Origin: Erwinia billingiae Eb661
GTDB lineage: Bacteria > Pseudomonadota > Gammaproteobacteria > Enterobacterales > Enterobacteriaceae
NCBI RefSeq assembly: GCF_000196615.1
Contig: NC_014306.1
Location: 3,968,001 to 4,032,000, forward strand
Direction: 5' to 3'
Length of the DNA: 64,000 nucleotides
A program made the translations under genes and the position numbers. Shown here in pieces: positions 40,009 to 50,677 of the stretch; the first letter of the stretch is position 1, and every line of letters begins with the position of its first letter. The notes under the pieces are model-generated. The model did not search any database. It was not told the origin of the DNA and saw nothing but the letters and a program-made list of their open reading frames with translations.

Positions 40009-43000
40009 CCGCGAACCTTACGCATTCTGCGGCGGGTACGCTCTGCCATGCGGTCGAACCACAGGTAGATCACCGGCGTGGAGAACAGCGTCAGCACCTG
40101 GCTGAAGATCAATCCGCCGACGATCACCAGTCCCAGCGGCTGGCGAAGCTCCGCGCCAGAGCCGGATGCCAGCATCAGCGGCAGCGCACCCAGCAGCGCC
40201 GCCATGGTGGTCATTAGGATCGGGCGGAAACGCAGCAGGCAGGCCTGATGGATCGCCTCACGCGGGCTGAGATGCTGATGCTTCTCCGCGTCCAGCGCGA
40301 AGTCGATCATCATAATGGCGTTCTTTTTCACAATGCCGATCAGCAGGATCACCCCGATTAGCGCAATCAGGCTGAATTCGGTTCCCGACAGCAGCAGCGT
40401 CAGCAGTGCGCCGACCGCCGCGGACGGCAGCGTCGAGAGAATGGTCACCGGATGGATAAAGCTTTCATACAGAATGCCCAGCACCACATACATGGTCAGC
40501 AGCGCGGCGAGGATCAGCCACAGCGTATTGCTGGTGGCGCTCTGGAATGCCGCCGTTTCCCCTTGATAACGCAGGGTGATGCTCGACGGCTGCGCCAGAC
40601 TTTGCTGGGTTTCCGCTATCGCTTGCTGCGCATCTTCCAGCGAATAACCGTCCGTCAGGTTAAAGGAGACGGTCACCGCCGGGAACTGATTGAGGCGCAT
40701 ATGGGTCAGCGAGCCGATACGCTGATGGATGGTGGCAATCGACGTCAGCTTAACCATGCCGGTGGTGCTGGCGGTAGTGCTTGTGCTGCTGTCGCTGGTT
40801 GACGTGGTGCTGGTGGTGCTGGTCGAATCCGTATCCGAACTGCTGGTCGTTGTGCTGCTGGCCGGCGCCAGATAGATATCATCAAACGAGGCCGGAGACT
40901 GCTGATATTTCGGCGCCACTTCCAGCACCACGCGGTACTGATTCGACTGGGTAAAGATGGTCGACACCAGGCGTTGGCCGAAGGCGTTATACAACGCGGT
41001 ATCGACGTCCGCCGCGGTGATGCCATAGCGGGCAGCCGCATCGCGGTTCAGCTCGACGTAGGCCACCTGCCCCTGATCCTGCAGATTGCTGACCACCGAA
41101 CTGAACTCCGGCCGCTTTTTCAGCGCGGCCACCAGTTTTGGCGACCAGCTCACCAGATTTTCACTGTCAGCATCATCCAGCGAGAACTGATACTGATCCG
41201 GCGTGACCTGATCGTTTACCGTCAGATCCTGCGACGCCTGCATATACAGCTGGATGCCCGGCACGCTCTCCGTGGCCTGCTTCAGTTCGGCAATCACCTG
41301 GTCGGCGCGCTCATCGCGCTGGTCAAACGACTTAAGGTTAATTTGCAGCCGTCCGCTGTTCAGGCTGGTGTTGGTGCCGTCGATGCCGATGGTGGATGAG
41401 AGGCTCTCCACCGCCGGGTTTTTCAGCACGATAGCCGCCAGCGCCTGCTGACGTTTGGCCATTTCACTGAACGAGATATCCTGCGAGGCCACGGTGACGC
41501 CCTGGATCAGCCCGGTATCCTGCGACGGGAAGAAGCCTTTGGGGATCACCAGATACAGCAGGCCGGTAAACACCAGCGTCGCCAGCGCCACCAGCAGCGT
41601 CAGCCGCTGATGATTAAGCACGATGGTCAGCAGACGATCGTAACCGGCAATCAGCTTGTCAAAGAACTGGCCGCCTTTACGGTAGAAACGGCTCTGCCGC
41701 TCTTCGGGAATATGGCGCAGCAGATAGGCGCACAGCATCGGCGTTAACGTTAATGACACCACCATCGACACCAGAATCGACACCGCAAGCGTGATGGCGA
41801 ACTCGCGGAACAAGCGCCCGACCACATCGCCCATAAACAGCAGCGGGATCAGTACCGCAATCAGCGAGAAGGTCAGCGAGATAATGGTGAAGCCGATCTG
41901 CGCCGAGCCTTTCAGCGCGGCCTGCATCGGGGTTTCGCCCTGCTCCAGACGGCGCGAGATGTTCTCCACCACCACGATGGCATCATCAATCACGAAGCCG
42001 GTGGCAATGGTCAGCGCCATCAGCGACAGGTTATTCAGGCTGAAGTCGGCGAGGTACATCACGCCAAAGGTGCCGACCAGCGAAAGCGGCACGGCAATGC
42101 TGGGGATCAGCGTGGCAGCCACGTTGCGCAGGAACAGGAAGGTGACCATCACCACCAGTGCAATCGACAGCATCAGCTCAAACTGGACGTCGCTGATCGA
42201 GGCACGAATGGTCTGGGTGCGGTCGGAAAGGATCTGCACCTTGACGCCATCCGGCAAGGCGGCCTGAAGGGTTGGCAGCTGTGCTTTAATCGCATCCACC
42301 ACCGAGATCACGTTCGCGCCGGGCTGGCGCTGCACGCTGATCACAATCGCCGGGGAATTATTGGCCCACGCCGACTGATAGGTGTTCTCCGCCGCTTCCT
42401 GAATGGTGGCGATATCGTGCAATCGCAGCGCCGCGCCGTTCTGATACGTCAGGATCAGGTTGCCGTACTCTTCCGCCGTGCGCAGCTGATCGTTGGCGTC
42501 GATGGTCACCGAGTGATACTGACCGTCGAATCCGCCTTTCGAGCCGTTAACGTTGCTGTTGCCGATCAGCGTATTGACGTCTTCCAGCGTCAGCCCGTGG
42601 GCCGCCAGCGCTTTCGGGTCCATCTGTACGCGGATTGCCGGCTGATGTCCGCCCGCCAGCGTCACCATACCGACGCCGGAAATCTGTGACAGCTTCAGCG
42701 CCACGCGGGTGTTGACCAGGTCCTGCACTTTGATCAGCGGTAGCGTGTCCGAACTCGCCGCCAGGGTGATGACTGCGGTATCCGCCGGGTTAACCTTTTT
42801 GTAGGTCGGCGGGTTCGGCAGATCGGACGGCAACAGGCTGTCGGCGGCGTTGATCGCCGCCTGCACTTCCTGCTCGGCCACGTCCAGCGACAGATCCAGC
42901 GAGAACTTCAGGGTGATCACCGAGGATCCGCTGGAGCTGCTGGACGCCATCTGGCTCAGGCCCGCCATCTGCCCAAGCTGGCGTTCCAGCGGCGCGGTCA

Positions 43001-43187
43001 CCGACGAGGCCATCACGTCCGGGCTGGCGCCAGGATAGAGCGTGGTCACCTGAATGGTCGGGTAATCCACCTGCGGCAGCGCCGAGGTGGAGAGGAAGCG
43101 GTAGGCGAAGATGCCGGAGAGCAGCACCGCCACCATCAGCAGAATGGTGGCAACCGGACGTTCGATAAAGATGCGAGAGGGATTCAT
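40005..43187 (-). CDS. mdtB: RND multidrug efflux pump subunit, MdtB/MuxB-like, with Ser/Thr insert
   Basis: This is an RND transporter of 1060 residues, about 20 longer than E. coli MdtB. The proton-relay residues are in [17 protein letters not shown] and [16 protein letters not shown]. The extra length is a low-complexity Ser/Thr/Asp segment at about residues 775-813 in the second periplasmic loop, just before [14 protein letters not shown]. In the DNA it is a degenerate run of Ser/Thr codons (about 40756-40866). The insert lies in the region that faces the docking domain, so it is expected to be a flexible external loop. The gene overlaps its neighbours by four bases on both sides. Confidence 0.88.
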   Translation of the reverse strand: MNPSRIFIERPVATILLMVAVLLSGIFAYRFLSTSALPQVDYPTIQVTTLYPGASPDVMASSVTAPLERQLGQMAGLSQMASSSSSGSSVITLKFSLDLSLDVAEQEVQAAINAADSLLPSDLPNPPTYKKVNPADTAVITLAASSDTLPLIKVQDLVNTRVALKLSQISGVGMVTLAGGHQPAIRVQMDPKALAAHGLTLEDVNTLIGNSNVNGSKGGFDGQYHSVTIDANDQLRTAEEYGNLILTYQNGAALRLHDIATIQEAAENTYQSAWANNSPAIVISVQRQPGANVISVVDAIKAQLPTLQAALPDGVKVQILSDRTQTIRASISDVQFELMLSIALVVMVTFLFLRNVAATLIPSIAVPLSLVGTFGVMYLADFSLNNLSLMALTIATGFVIDDAIVVVENISRRLEQGETPMQAALKGSAQIGFTIISLTFSLIAVLIPLLFMGDVVGRLFREFAITLAVSILVSMVVSLTLTPMLCAYLLRHIPEERQSRFYRKGGQFFDKLIAGYDRLLTIVLNHQRLTLLVALATLVFTGLLYLVIPKGFFPSQDTGLIQGVTVASQDISFSEMAKRQQALAAIVLKNPAVESLSSTIGIDGTNTSLNSGRLQINLKSFDQRDERADQVIAELKQATESVPGIQLYMQASQDLTVNDQVTPDQYQFSLDDADSENLVSWSPKLVAALKKRPEFSSVVSNLQDQGQVAYVELNRDAAARYGITAADVDTALYNAFGQRLVSTIFTQSNQYRVVLEVAPKYQQSPASFDDIYLAPASSTTTSSSDTDSTSTTSTTSTSDSSTSTTASTTGMVKLTSIATIHQRIGSLTHMRLNQFPAVTVSFNLTDGYSLEDAQQAIAETQQSLAQPSSITLRYQGETAAFQSATSNTLWLILAALLTMYVVLGILYESFIHPVTILSTLPSAAVGALLTLLLSGTEFSLIALIGVILLIGIVKKNAIMMIDFALDAEKHQHLSPREAIHQACLLRFRPILMTTMAALLGALPLMLASGSGAELRQPLGLVIVGGLIFSQVLTLFSTPVIYLWFDRMAERTRRRMRKVRG

Positions 43188-44425
43188 TGCGCTTTCGCGC
43201 TCCCGCTGGCGGTTTTGGTTTCTGCGGCGGTCACCACTTTCACCTTGCTGCCGTTGCTCAGGCGATCGATCCCTTCGGTAACCACCTGCTCACCCGCGCT
43301 GACGCCGGAGAGGATCGCCTGCTGCGTGTCCCCCAGCGTTGGCCCGGTTTTAACCGCCTTGCGGGTCACGGTTTGGTCTTTATTGATCACGTAGACAAAG
43401 CTGCCATCGCTGCTCAGCTGCAGGGCCTGGGCCGGGATCACCGTCGCCTGTTTCAGCGTGCCGGTTTGCAGCCGCAGGTTCACAAACTGGTTGGGATACA
43501 GCGTTTCGTCCTGGTTGGCAAACAGTGCTTTCAGCTTCACCGAGCCGGTGCTGGTATCAATCTGGTTGCTGATAAACTGCACGCTGCCGCTGGCCAGCTC
43601 GGCGTTGCCATCCTGATCGAAGGCGGTGGCGGGCAGGCTCTGGCCGTTGTGCAGCGACTTCAGCAGAACAGGAATGTTGTTCTGCGGCACGCTAAAGGTC
43701 ACGGCGGCAGGCTGGGTCTGGGTGATGGTGACGATGCCGGTGGTATCGGTGGTGTGCACCATATTGCCCGCGTCGACCAGGCGTAAACCGGCGCGACCGG
43801 CAATCGGTGAGGTGATTTTGGTGAACTCAAGGTTCAGCTTAGCGGCGGCAATCTGTGCCTCATCGGCCTTGATGGTGCCGGCATACTGGCCAACGGTGGC
43901 AATCTGCGTATCCAGATCCTGGCGAGCCAGCGAGTCCTGGGCAAACAGCTTGCGGTAACGCGCCAGCGTCAGTTCGGCACTTTTCAGCAGCGCCTGATTC
44001 TGGCTTAAATCACCCTGATACTGCGCCAGCGTGGCCTGATAGCTGCGCGGATCGACCTGCGCCAGCACCTGCCCTGCTTCCACTTTTTGCCCTTCGGTAA
44101 ACAGCACCTTGATCAACTGTCCGTCGACCCGGCTGGTGACCGTCACCGTCGAGTTAGCCACCACGGTGCCTAACGCTGTCAGATAGACCGGAACATCCGC
44201 CGTCGTGACCTCACCCGCGTGCACCGGCGTCACCGCACCGGCCATCATCCCCGGACCGCCAGGCCCACGCATACCGCCATGGCCCCCCGGTCCACCAGGA
44301 CCACCCGCTTCTCCACCCCCGTGCGGCCAGAAACGCCAGGCAAGCAGGGCAACGAGGATGACCAGGATCAGTAAAATGATTTTTTTACGTCGGGAGGATG
44401 AGGTTTTCGAAGTCGTTGGGGTCAT
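43184..44425 (-). CDS. mdtA: RND efflux membrane-fusion protein, MdtA/MuxA-like
   Basis: This periplasmic adaptor has 413 residues from the ATG at 44425. An N-terminal basic stretch and membrane anchor ([15 protein letters not shown]) are followed by a Gly/Pro-rich linker (about 36-63, [11 protein letters not shown]). The lipoyl/hairpin and beta-barrel domains come next ([22 protein letters not shown] is cut by the coiled coil). No lipobox is present. A TTG at 44461 would add 12 residues, but neither start has a clear Shine-Dalgarno, so the start is uncertain. It is the first gene of the mdtA-B-C-OMF operon and lies behind a terminator. Confidence 0.85.
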   Translation of the reverse strand: MTPTTSKTSSSRRKKIILLILVILVALLAWRFWPHGGGEAGGPGGPGGHGGMRGPGGPGMMAGAVTPVHAGEVTTADVPVYLTALGTVVANSTVTVTSRVDGQLIKVLFTEGQKVEAGQVLAQVDPRSYQATLAQYQGDLSQNQALLKSAELTLARYRKLFAQDSLARQDLDTQIATVGQYAGTIKADEAQIAAAKLNLEFTKITSPIAGRAGLRLVDAGNMVHTTDTTGIVTITQTQPAAVTFSVPQNNIPVLLKSLHNGQSLPATAFDQDGNAELASGSVQFISNQIDTSTGSVKLKALFANQDETLYPNQFVNLRLQTGTLKQATVIPAQALQLSSDGSFVYVINKDQTVTRKAVKTGPTLGDTQQAILSGVSAGEQVVTEGIDRLSNGSKVKVVTAAETKTASGSAKAQ

Positions 44426-44484
44426 GAGGCTCTGTGGAGTCAAGTGAGGCAAAGGGTTCAACGGGGGCCGTTGCCCACGCCTGA

Positions 44485-44514
44485 AAAAGGTCAGGCCAGC
44501 AAAACTGGCCTGAC
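44485..44514 (-). terminator. Intrinsic terminator of the AcrAB-like operon, upstream of mdtA
   Basis: On the minus strand a perfect 10-bp stem GTCAGGCCAG/CTGGCCTGAC with loop TTTTG is followed by CTTTTT. It lies 73 bases after the stop of the outer-membrane factor gene and about 60 bases before the mdtA ATG. It therefore separates the two efflux operons. Confidence 0.85.
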
Positions 44515-44516
44515 GC

Positions 44517-44578
44517 TATTATGAGCGAGGGGGGTGATTAAATTCCATCCTCAGAGCGTAAGGATTTCGTAAGGAAAT
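44517..44578 (-). promoter_or_regulatory. Candidate mdtA promoter with an 11-bp direct repeat upstream
   Basis: CATAAT on the minus strand (44522-44517) could be a -10 box with a weak -35 region. Upstream lie two copies of an 11-base direct repeat (CGTAAGGATTT, CGTAAGGAAAT on plus; 44557-44567 and 44568-44578), at about -48 to -68. That phasing is typical of OmpR/PhoB-type response regulators. This is an inference from pattern only. Confidence 0.35.
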
Positions 44579-44586
44579 CAAGGGAA

Positions 44587-45999
44587 TCATGATTTCCAAC
44601 CACCGCCGAGCGCTTTATACAGTGTTATTTGCTGGTTCAACCGTCCTAACTGAGTGGTTATCAGCGATTGCTGCGCCGCATACAGTGAACGCTGCGCCAC
44701 CAGCACGTTGAGGTAGTTATCCACTCCCTGCTGATAGCGGATATGGGCGAAGTCATAGTTCCGTTGATTCGCCTGCTCATCCTGCTCTCTGGCCGTCAGT
44801 TCATCTTTGTAGGTGTCCTGTCCGGCCAGCGCATCGCCCACTTCCTTGAATGCCGTCTGGATCGATTTTTCGTAGTCGGCAATTTCAATTCGCTTCTGTA
44901 AATGCGCGATATCGAGGTTAGCCGAATTCACGCCGCCGTCGAAGATCGGCAGGTTGATGCTCGGCCCAAAGGACCAGGCCGCCGTGCCGCCTTCCAGCAG
45001 ATGCCCCAGACTGCTGGAGGTCGATCCGCCGGAAGCCGTCAGGCTGATGCTTGGGAAGAACGCCGCACGCGCCGCGCCGATATTGGCATTCGCCGCTTTC
45101 AGCTCATGCTCCGCCGCGATGATATCCGGACGACGGGTCAACAGATCCGAAGGCAGACCGGATGGCGTCGCCGGGAAGTGCCAGTTTTTGTTCAGGCGGG
45201 CATTGGCCAGCATGTCGGACGGCAGATTGGTGCCGACCAGCAGCGCCAGCGCGTTGACGTCCTGACGTACCTGACGGGTATAAGACGCAACGTCCGCCTG
45301 AGCGGTCCGCACCGAGGTTTCCGCCTGCACCAGATCCTGCTCGCTGCTGACGCCACCATCGACGCTGCGTTTGGTCAGGTTGTAAGAATCCTGCTGGCTT
45401 TTCACCGTGTCCATCGCCAGCTTCAGCAGCTCGTTATCCGCACACAGCGACAGATAGCCAGACGCCACTTCGGAGATCAGGCTGATCTGCGTGGCGCGCT
45501 GGGTGGCAGCGGTGGCCAGGTAGCTTTCCAGCGTCTGGTCACGCAGGCTGCGCAGGCGGCCAAAGAAATCCAGCTCCCAGGCGGTGACGCCCAGGCTGGT
45601 GTTCAACTCATGGTAGGTCACCGGGCCGGTTGAGGCGGTGTTATACAGATTACCCGGAAGATGCGCGGCGGTCTGGGACGCGCTCAGGTCCACCGAGGGC
45701 AGCAATGCGGCCCGGTCAATCTGCACCTGCGAACGGGCCACATCGACATTCAGCGCGGCAACGCGCAGGTCGCGGTTATTCTCCAGCGACAGCGCAATCA
45801 GCTTGTTCATCACCGGATCGGTGAAGAAGTTCTGCCAGCTGATATCCGCGCCGTTTCCGGCCCGATCCTTGCCCTGCTGGCCATAATCTGCCGCCACCGG
45901 CAGCGCCGGGCGCTGGTACGTCGGCTCCATAGTACAGCCGCTGAGCACCAGCATCATCGCCATCGGCAGCGCGGCCAGGGTTAACGTCTTGCGTAGCAT
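44587..45999 (-). CDS. Outer-membrane factor of the AcrAB/MexAB-like pump (OprM type)
   Basis: This is a 470-residue outer-membrane efflux lipoprotein. The lipobox is LSGC (Cys22), followed by TMEPTYQRPALPV. The channel repeats include GVTAWELDFFGRLRSLRDQ and LTRRPDIIAAEHELKAANA. It resembles the OprM/TtgC/SmeF group. The ATG overlaps the pump gene stop as TAATG. A dedicated outer-membrane factor in the operon is the MexAB-OprM arrangement and differs from E. coli acrAB, which relies on tolC. A terminator follows at 44514. Confidence 0.88.
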   Translation of the reverse strand: MLRKTLTLAALPMAMMLVLSGCTMEPTYQRPALPVAADYGQQGKDRAGNGADISWQNFFTDPVMNKLIALSLENNRDLRVAALNVDVARSQVQIDRAALLPSVDLSASQTAAHLPGNLYNTASTGPVTYHELNTSLGVTAWELDFFGRLRSLRDQTLESYLATAATQRATQISLISEVASGYLSLCADNELLKLAMDTVKSQQDSYNLTKRSVDGGVSSEQDLVQAETSVRTAQADVASYTRQVRQDVNALALLVGTNLPSDMLANARLNKNWHFPATPSGLPSDLLTRRPDIIAAEHELKAANANIGAARAAFFPSISLTASGGSTSSSLGHLLEGGTAAWSFGPSINLPIFDGGVNSANLDIAHLQKRIEIADYEKSIQTAFKEVGDALAGQDTYKDELTAREQDEQANQRNYDFAHIRYQQGVDNYLNVLVAQRSLYAAQQSLITTQLGRLNQQITLYKALGGGWKS

Positions 46000-48900
46000 T
46001 ATTTCTTCACCTCAATATGCGTTTTTTTCTTACCTGAGAAGCGTTGCGCCACCACGACGTAAAACATCGGCACGAAGAAGATGGCGAGGAAGGTGGCGGT
46101 GATCATCCCGCCGACCACGGCGGTGCCGATGGAGTGCTGGCTCCCTGCGCCCGCGCCGCTGGAGAGAGTCAGGGGCAGTACGCCAAGCACAAAGGCCATC
46201 GAGGTCATGATGATTGGACGGATACGCAGTTTGGCCGCTTCCATCGCCGCTTCCACCAGCCCTTTGCCCTCTTTCTCATGCAGCTCTTTGGCAAACTCGA
46301 CAATCAGAATGGCGTTTTTCGCCGCCAGCCCGACGGTGGTCAGCAGCCCCACCTGGAAGAACACATCGTTCTCCAGCCCGCGCATCAGCACCGCCAGAAT
46401 GGTGCCGAGCACGCCCAGTGGCACCACCAGGATCACCGAGAACGGGATCGACCAGCTCTCGTACAGCGCCGCCAGGCAGAGGAACACCACCAGGATTGAG
46501 AGGGTATAGAGCGCGGGCGTCTGCGAGCCGGAACTCTGTTCTTCATACGACAGGCCATGCCACTGCACCTTGAAGCCCGCCGGCAGTTTGGCGGCAATCT
46601 CTTCCACGGCTTTGGTGGCATCGCCCGAGCTGTAGCCCGCAGCCGGTGAACCCATGATTTCTACCGCCGAGATGCCGTTAAAGCGCTCGTAACGCGGCGA
46701 ACCGTATTCCCACTTGCCGCTGCCAAAGGCCGAGAACGGCACCATTTCGCCGCTGGTGTTGCGGAAGTACCACTTGTTCAAATCTTCAGGCGTCACGCGT
46801 GAACCGGCGTTGCCCTGCAGATAGACCTTCTTCACGCGGCCGTGGTAGATAAACTGGTTCACGTAGGTTGAACCCCACGCGGTGGAGAGCGTGTCGTTGA
46901 TGTCTTCCAGACTCAGGCCCAGCGCCCTTGCCCGCTCGTCATCAATGATCAGATGGTATTGCGGCTCATCTTCCATGCCGTTCGGACGGGTCGCCATCAG
47001 GCGCTTGTCCTGCGCGGCCATGCCGAGGAACTGATTACGGGCGGCCATCAGCGCTTCGTGGCCTTTGTTGTCGGTATCCTGCAGGAAGAAGTCAAAGCCG
47101 GTGGCGTTGCCCAGTTCCATGACCGCAGGCGGCACCAGGGCAAAGACTTTGGCATCCTGCAGCGAGCCGAAGTGCGCCATGGTGCGCTGCGCCAGCTTCT
47201 GCACGGTCTGTTCGCTGTTACGCTGCGCCCAGGGCTTCAGCAGCACAAAGGACATCGCGGTGTTTTCCCCGCGCCCGGAGAAGCTGAAGCCGTTCGGCGA
47301 GAACACCGAGCTGACTTCCGGCTCGTTCTTCAGCAGCCAGGACTGAATATCATCCAGCACCTGCTGCGTTCGTTCGCTGGAGGCGTTGGCGGGCAGCGTG
47401 GTCTGCATCATCATCACGCCCTGATCTTCATCCGGCAGGAAGGAGGTCGGCACGCGGGTGAACAGATAGCCGGTGGCCACCACCAGCAGCAGATAGATCA
47501 CCAGGAACAGGTTACGCTTGGCGATCACATGGCCGACGCTGTTGCTGTAATGCAGCGTGCCGCTGTCAAACTTGCGGTTAAACCAGCCCGCCAGCCCTGT
47601 GGTTTTGTGATCTGCCGATCCTGGTTTCAGGATGGTGGCGCACAAGGCCGGGGTGAAGATCAGCGCCATCAGCACCGACAGGGCCATCGCCGAGACGATG
47701 GTGATCGAGAACTGGCGGTAAATAACCCCGGTCGATCCGCTAAAGAAGGCCATCGGCAGCAGCACGGCCGACAGCACCAGCGCGATACCAAACAGCGCGC
47801 CCTGGATCTGCTCCATTGATTTCAGCGTGGCGGCTTTGGGATCCAGCCCTTCGTCGTGCATCACGCGCTCGACGTTTTCCACCACCACGATCGCATCGTC
47901 CACCAGCAGCCCGATGGCCAGCACCATGCCGAACATCGTCAGGGTGTTGATGGTGTAGCCGCAGGCCGACAGGATGCCAAAGGTCCCGAGCAGCACCACC
48001 GGCACTACCATGGTGGTGATCAGCGTGGCGCGCAGGTTTTGCAGGAACACCAGCATCACCACAAACACCAGCGCGATGGCTTCGAACAGCGTTTTTACCA
48101 CTTCTTCAATCGACGAGCTAACCACCGGCGAGGTGTCGTACGGGAAGGTCACCTGCACGCCGTCCGGCAGCGAACCTTTGATGCCGTCAACGGTGGCGCG
48201 CACCGCGTTAATCGCATCCAGCACGTTGGCACCACTGGCCAGACGCAGCGCCATACCCGCAGACGGTTTGCCGTTATAGGTCGCGGAAATGCTGTAATCC
48301 TGTGGCCCCAAATCCACTTTCGCCACGTCACGCAGGCGCACCTGAGAGCCGTCCGGATTGACCTTCAGCAGGATGTTTTCGAACTCTTTCACCGACTGCA
48401 GACGGGTTTTACCGATGATGGTGGCGCTGAATTTCGCCCCCGGAATGGTCGGCAGGCCCGCCAGCTTACCGCTGGAGATCTGCACGTTCTGCTGGGTGAT
48501 GGCGGTAGAAACATCGCTGGGGATCAGCTGATACTTATACAGTTTGGCCGGGTCGACCCAGATACGCATGCCGTATTCCGAGCCCATCACCATAAAGTCA
48601 CCCACGCCTTTGGTACGGGAGATCGGATCTTCCAGCTTTGACACCAGCAGGTCGGCCAGGTCACCGTTGCTCATCTTGCCGTTGGTCGAGATCAGGCTGA
48701 CCACCAACATAAAGTTGGCCTGGTACTTACGCACGTTGATCCCTTGCTGGGTCACTTCGGTCGGCAGCTGAGATTCCGCCAGCGACACCTTGTTCTGCAC
48801 CTGTACCTGAGCGATATCCGGATCGGTGCCCTGATCGAAGGTGACGATGATGGTGGCGCTGCCGTCGCTGTTACTCTGCGACTCGATATAGCGCATGTTA

Positions 48901-49118
48901 TCGATGCCGCTCAGTTGCTGTTCGATAACCTGCACCACGGTGTTCTGCGCGGTTTCGGCGCTGGCGCCAGGATAGGTGACCTGAACCGAGATCGCCGGTG
49001 GCGCAATATTGGGATACTGGTTAATCGGCAGCTTGAGGATGGATAATCCACCGACCAGCATCACAATGATCGCCACCACCCAGGCAAAGATGGGGCGTTC
49101 AATGAAGAATTTAGACAT
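45999..49118 (-). CDS. RND multidrug efflux pump, AcrB/MexB-type
   Basis: This is an HAE1-family inner-membrane RND transporter of 1039 residues. The N-terminus [17 protein letters not shown] is typical. Proton-relay residues are in [17 protein letters not shown] (helix 4 Asp pair) and [20 protein letters not shown] (helix 10 Lys). The long hydrophobic first helix and the two porter-domain loops are complete. It works as a homotrimer with the adaptor encoded nine bases upstream. It could be an extra AcrB paralogue; the main acrAB with acrR would be expected elsewhere, and no acrR-like gene is adjacent here. Confidence 0.9.
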   Translation of the reverse strand: MSKFFIERPIFAWVVAIIVMLVGGLSILKLPINQYPNIAPPAISVQVTYPGASAETAQNTVVQVIEQQLSGIDNMRYIESQSNSDGSATIIVTFDQGTDPDIAQVQVQNKVSLAESQLPTEVTQQGINVRKYQANFMLVVSLISTNGKMSNGDLADLLVSKLEDPISRTKGVGDFMVMGSEYGMRIWVDPAKLYKYQLIPSDVSTAITQQNVQISSGKLAGLPTIPGAKFSATIIGKTRLQSVKEFENILLKVNPDGSQVRLRDVAKVDLGPQDYSISATYNGKPSAGMALRLASGANVLDAINAVRATVDGIKGSLPDGVQVTFPYDTSPVVSSSIEEVVKTLFEAIALVFVVMLVFLQNLRATLITTMVVPVVLLGTFGILSACGYTINTLTMFGMVLAIGLLVDDAIVVVENVERVMHDEGLDPKAATLKSMEQIQGALFGIALVLSAVLLPMAFFSGSTGVIYRQFSITIVSAMALSVLMALIFTPALCATILKPGSADHKTTGLAGWFNRKFDSGTLHYSNSVGHVIAKRNLFLVIYLLLVVATGYLFTRVPTSFLPDEDQGVMMMQTTLPANASSERTQQVLDDIQSWLLKNEPEVSSVFSPNGFSFSGRGENTAMSFVLLKPWAQRNSEQTVQKLAQRTMAHFGSLQDAKVFALVPPAVMELGNATGFDFFLQDTDNKGHEALMAARNQFLGMAAQDKRLMATRPNGMEDEPQYHLIIDDERARALGLSLEDINDTLSTAWGSTYVNQFIYHGRVKKVYLQGNAGSRVTPEDLNKWYFRNTSGEMVPFSAFGSGKWEYGSPRYERFNGISAVEIMGSPAAGYSSGDATKAVEEIAAKLPAGFKVQWHGLSYEEQSSGSQTPALYTLSILVVFLCLAALYESWSIPFSVILVVPLGVLGTILAVLMRGLENDVFFQVGLLTTVGLAAKNAILIVEFAKELHEKEGKGLVEAAMEAAKLRIRPIIMTSMAFVLGVLPLTLSSGAGAGSQHSIGTAVVGGMITATFLAIFFVPMFYVVVAQRFSGKKKTHIEVKK

Positions 49119-49127
49119 CAGATTTCC

Positions 49128-50258
49128 TTACTGCGCTGAAGGATCGGTGGTGGACAGATTGGCCTGAGGCGCGGCTTTGTCCTGACTTTCGCTGGCATTG
49201 ACCTTCGCGCCGGAGCGGACGTTCTGTAAGCCATCGACGATCACCCGGTCGCCCGCTTTCAGCCCTGACGTCACCAGCCATTTGCCGTTGATCATCTCGC
49301 CGGTGGTAATGGTTTGCTGCGCCACGGTGTTATCCGCGTTGACCACAAAGACGTAAGGATTGCCCTTGGTGTCATGCATGATCGCCGGCTGCGGTGCCAG
49401 GATGCCGCTATCGGCCACGCCCTGCGGGAAGCTGGCGTGGACATACATGCCCGGCAGCAGCACCCTTTTCGGGTTCGGGAATGACGCGCGCATGGTCACG
49501 CTGCCGGTTCCCTCATCCACCGTCACTTCCGAGAACTCCAGCTTGCCCTGCCCGGCATAGGTCGAGCCGTCTTCCAGAGTCAGCTTCACCGCTGCCGCAT
49601 TCTCGCCAACCTGCTTTAGCTTGCCGTCGGCCAGCGCCCGGCGCTGACGCAGCAGATCCTGCGAGGATTCGCTGACATCGACATAGATCGGGTCCAGTTG
49701 CTGAATGGTGGTCAGGTAACTGGTTTGGCCGTTGGTCACCAGTGCGCCTTCCGTCGACAGCGAGCGGCCGATATGCCCGCTAATCGGCGCGCGTACCTCG
49801 GTGTAATTGAGATTCACCCGCGCCGTTTCCAGATCTGCCTGCGCTTCACGCGCGGCAGCGACCGCATCGTCATAGCTCTGGCCGCTGATGGCATGCGCCG
49901 CCGCCAGCGGTTTATAGCGCTGCGCCAGCTTGCTGGCATTGGTTAAGGTCGCCTGCGCTTTGTCATACGCCGCCTGATAAGTGGCCGGATCGATCTGATA
50001 CAGCGGCTGCCCGGCTTTCACTTCCGCGCCTTCGGTATACAGACGTTTAAGGATGATACCGCTGACTTGCGGACGAACTTCGGCTGTCCGCACGGCAGTG
50101 GTCCGTCCCGGCAACTGGGTGAACAGCGTCACCGGCTCGCTTTTCAGCGTGGTGACACCAACCGGCGTCGGCGTATTGCTGGCAGCACCGGGCGAGGCAT
50201 TCTGGTCGCAGGCGGCCAGCAAAAAAATCAGGCTCGCTGAGAGGATCTGTAAGCGCAT
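49128..50258 (-). CDS. RND efflux adaptor lipoprotein, AcrA/MexA-type
   Basis: This is a periplasmic membrane-fusion lipoprotein of 376 residues with the lipobox LAAC (Cys17). The typical domains are present: beta-barrel start VTLFTQLPGRTTAVRTAEVRP (broken by the lipoyl half-motif), alpha hairpin (about 95-160) and lipoyl return VRAPISGHIGRS. The C-terminus is Ala/Ser-rich. It is the first gene of the adaptor-pump-OMF operon. A TATAAT and a Fur-like palindrome lie upstream. No dedicated TetR or two-component regulator is adjacent. Confidence 0.9.
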   Translation of the reverse strand: MRLQILSASLIFLLAACDQNASPGAASNTPTPVGVTTLKSEPVTLFTQLPGRTTAVRTAEVRPQVSGIILKRLYTEGAEVKAGQPLYQIDPATYQAAYDKAQATLTNASKLAQRYKPLAAAHAISGQSYDDAVAAAREAQADLETARVNLNYTEVRAPISGHIGRSLSTEGALVTNGQTSYLTTIQQLDPIYVDVSESSQDLLRQRRALADGKLKQVGENAAAVKLTLEDGSTYAGQGKLEFSEVTVDEGTGSVTMRASFPNPKRVLLPGMYVHASFPQGVADSGILAPQPAIMHDTKGNPYVFVVNADNTVAQQTITTGEMINGKWLVTSGLKAGDRVIVDGLQNVRSGAKVNASESQDKAAPQANLSTTDPSAQ

Positions 50259-50290
50259 GGTGAATTCTCAAGGTGAAAGGAAATAGAAAT

Positions 50291-50331
50291 AATAATGAGA
50301 GTGATTATTCTCACAAAAGAGGGCAATTATA
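50291..50331 (-). promoter_or_regulatory. Promoter -10 and Fur-like palindrome of the AcrAB-like operon
   Basis: On the minus strand TATAAT lies at 50331-50326. Just downstream is the 19-base palindrome AATAATCACTCTCATTATT (50309-50291), which agrees with the Fur consensus at 13 of 19 positions. It would cover the early transcribed region. The -35 is not convincing. A Fur role is an inference. Confidence 0.45.
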
Positions 50332-50677
50332 GGGAGGTCACCCGGTGAGAAGTGTTAAGTTTCCGCTAAGTTATTTATCAAAACGCTTCCGATAAGCTTT
50401 CCGTGCTTAATCCCGTGCTGACGGGCGCGCAAACGATTCCTTTTGTGCTTTTTTGGGACTGAATGCGCCCCTTTCAGCGCTACCAACAATGAGAGGGGCT
50501 GGCACGCGCCGACGGAATGCGGTGTCGGATCGTGATGGCTTACCTTACCGTGCGAGCACGGTAATGGCTGTTTAGGGAGTGCAAAGAGTCGGTTAAGAGA
50601 TGTGAGCAAGTTCGGCAAGTCGCGCGGTTTTTGTGCGCTATGAGGTTAAGCCTGGGGGCATCAGAGAGGGTTTCAGG
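50332..50677. other. Intergenic stretch without recognisable features
   Basis: This stretch lies between the adaptor promoter and the minisatellite. It has only short open frames in poor context (for example 50355-50618 minus), which show no family resemblance. I see no tRNA, IS end or clear terminator in it. Confidence 0.5.

Noticed and set aside
35513..50258. Recent mobile-element origin of the efflux block
   Set aside because: I found no integrase, transposase, tRNA junction or flanking direct repeats; base composition by eye resembles the neighbours.
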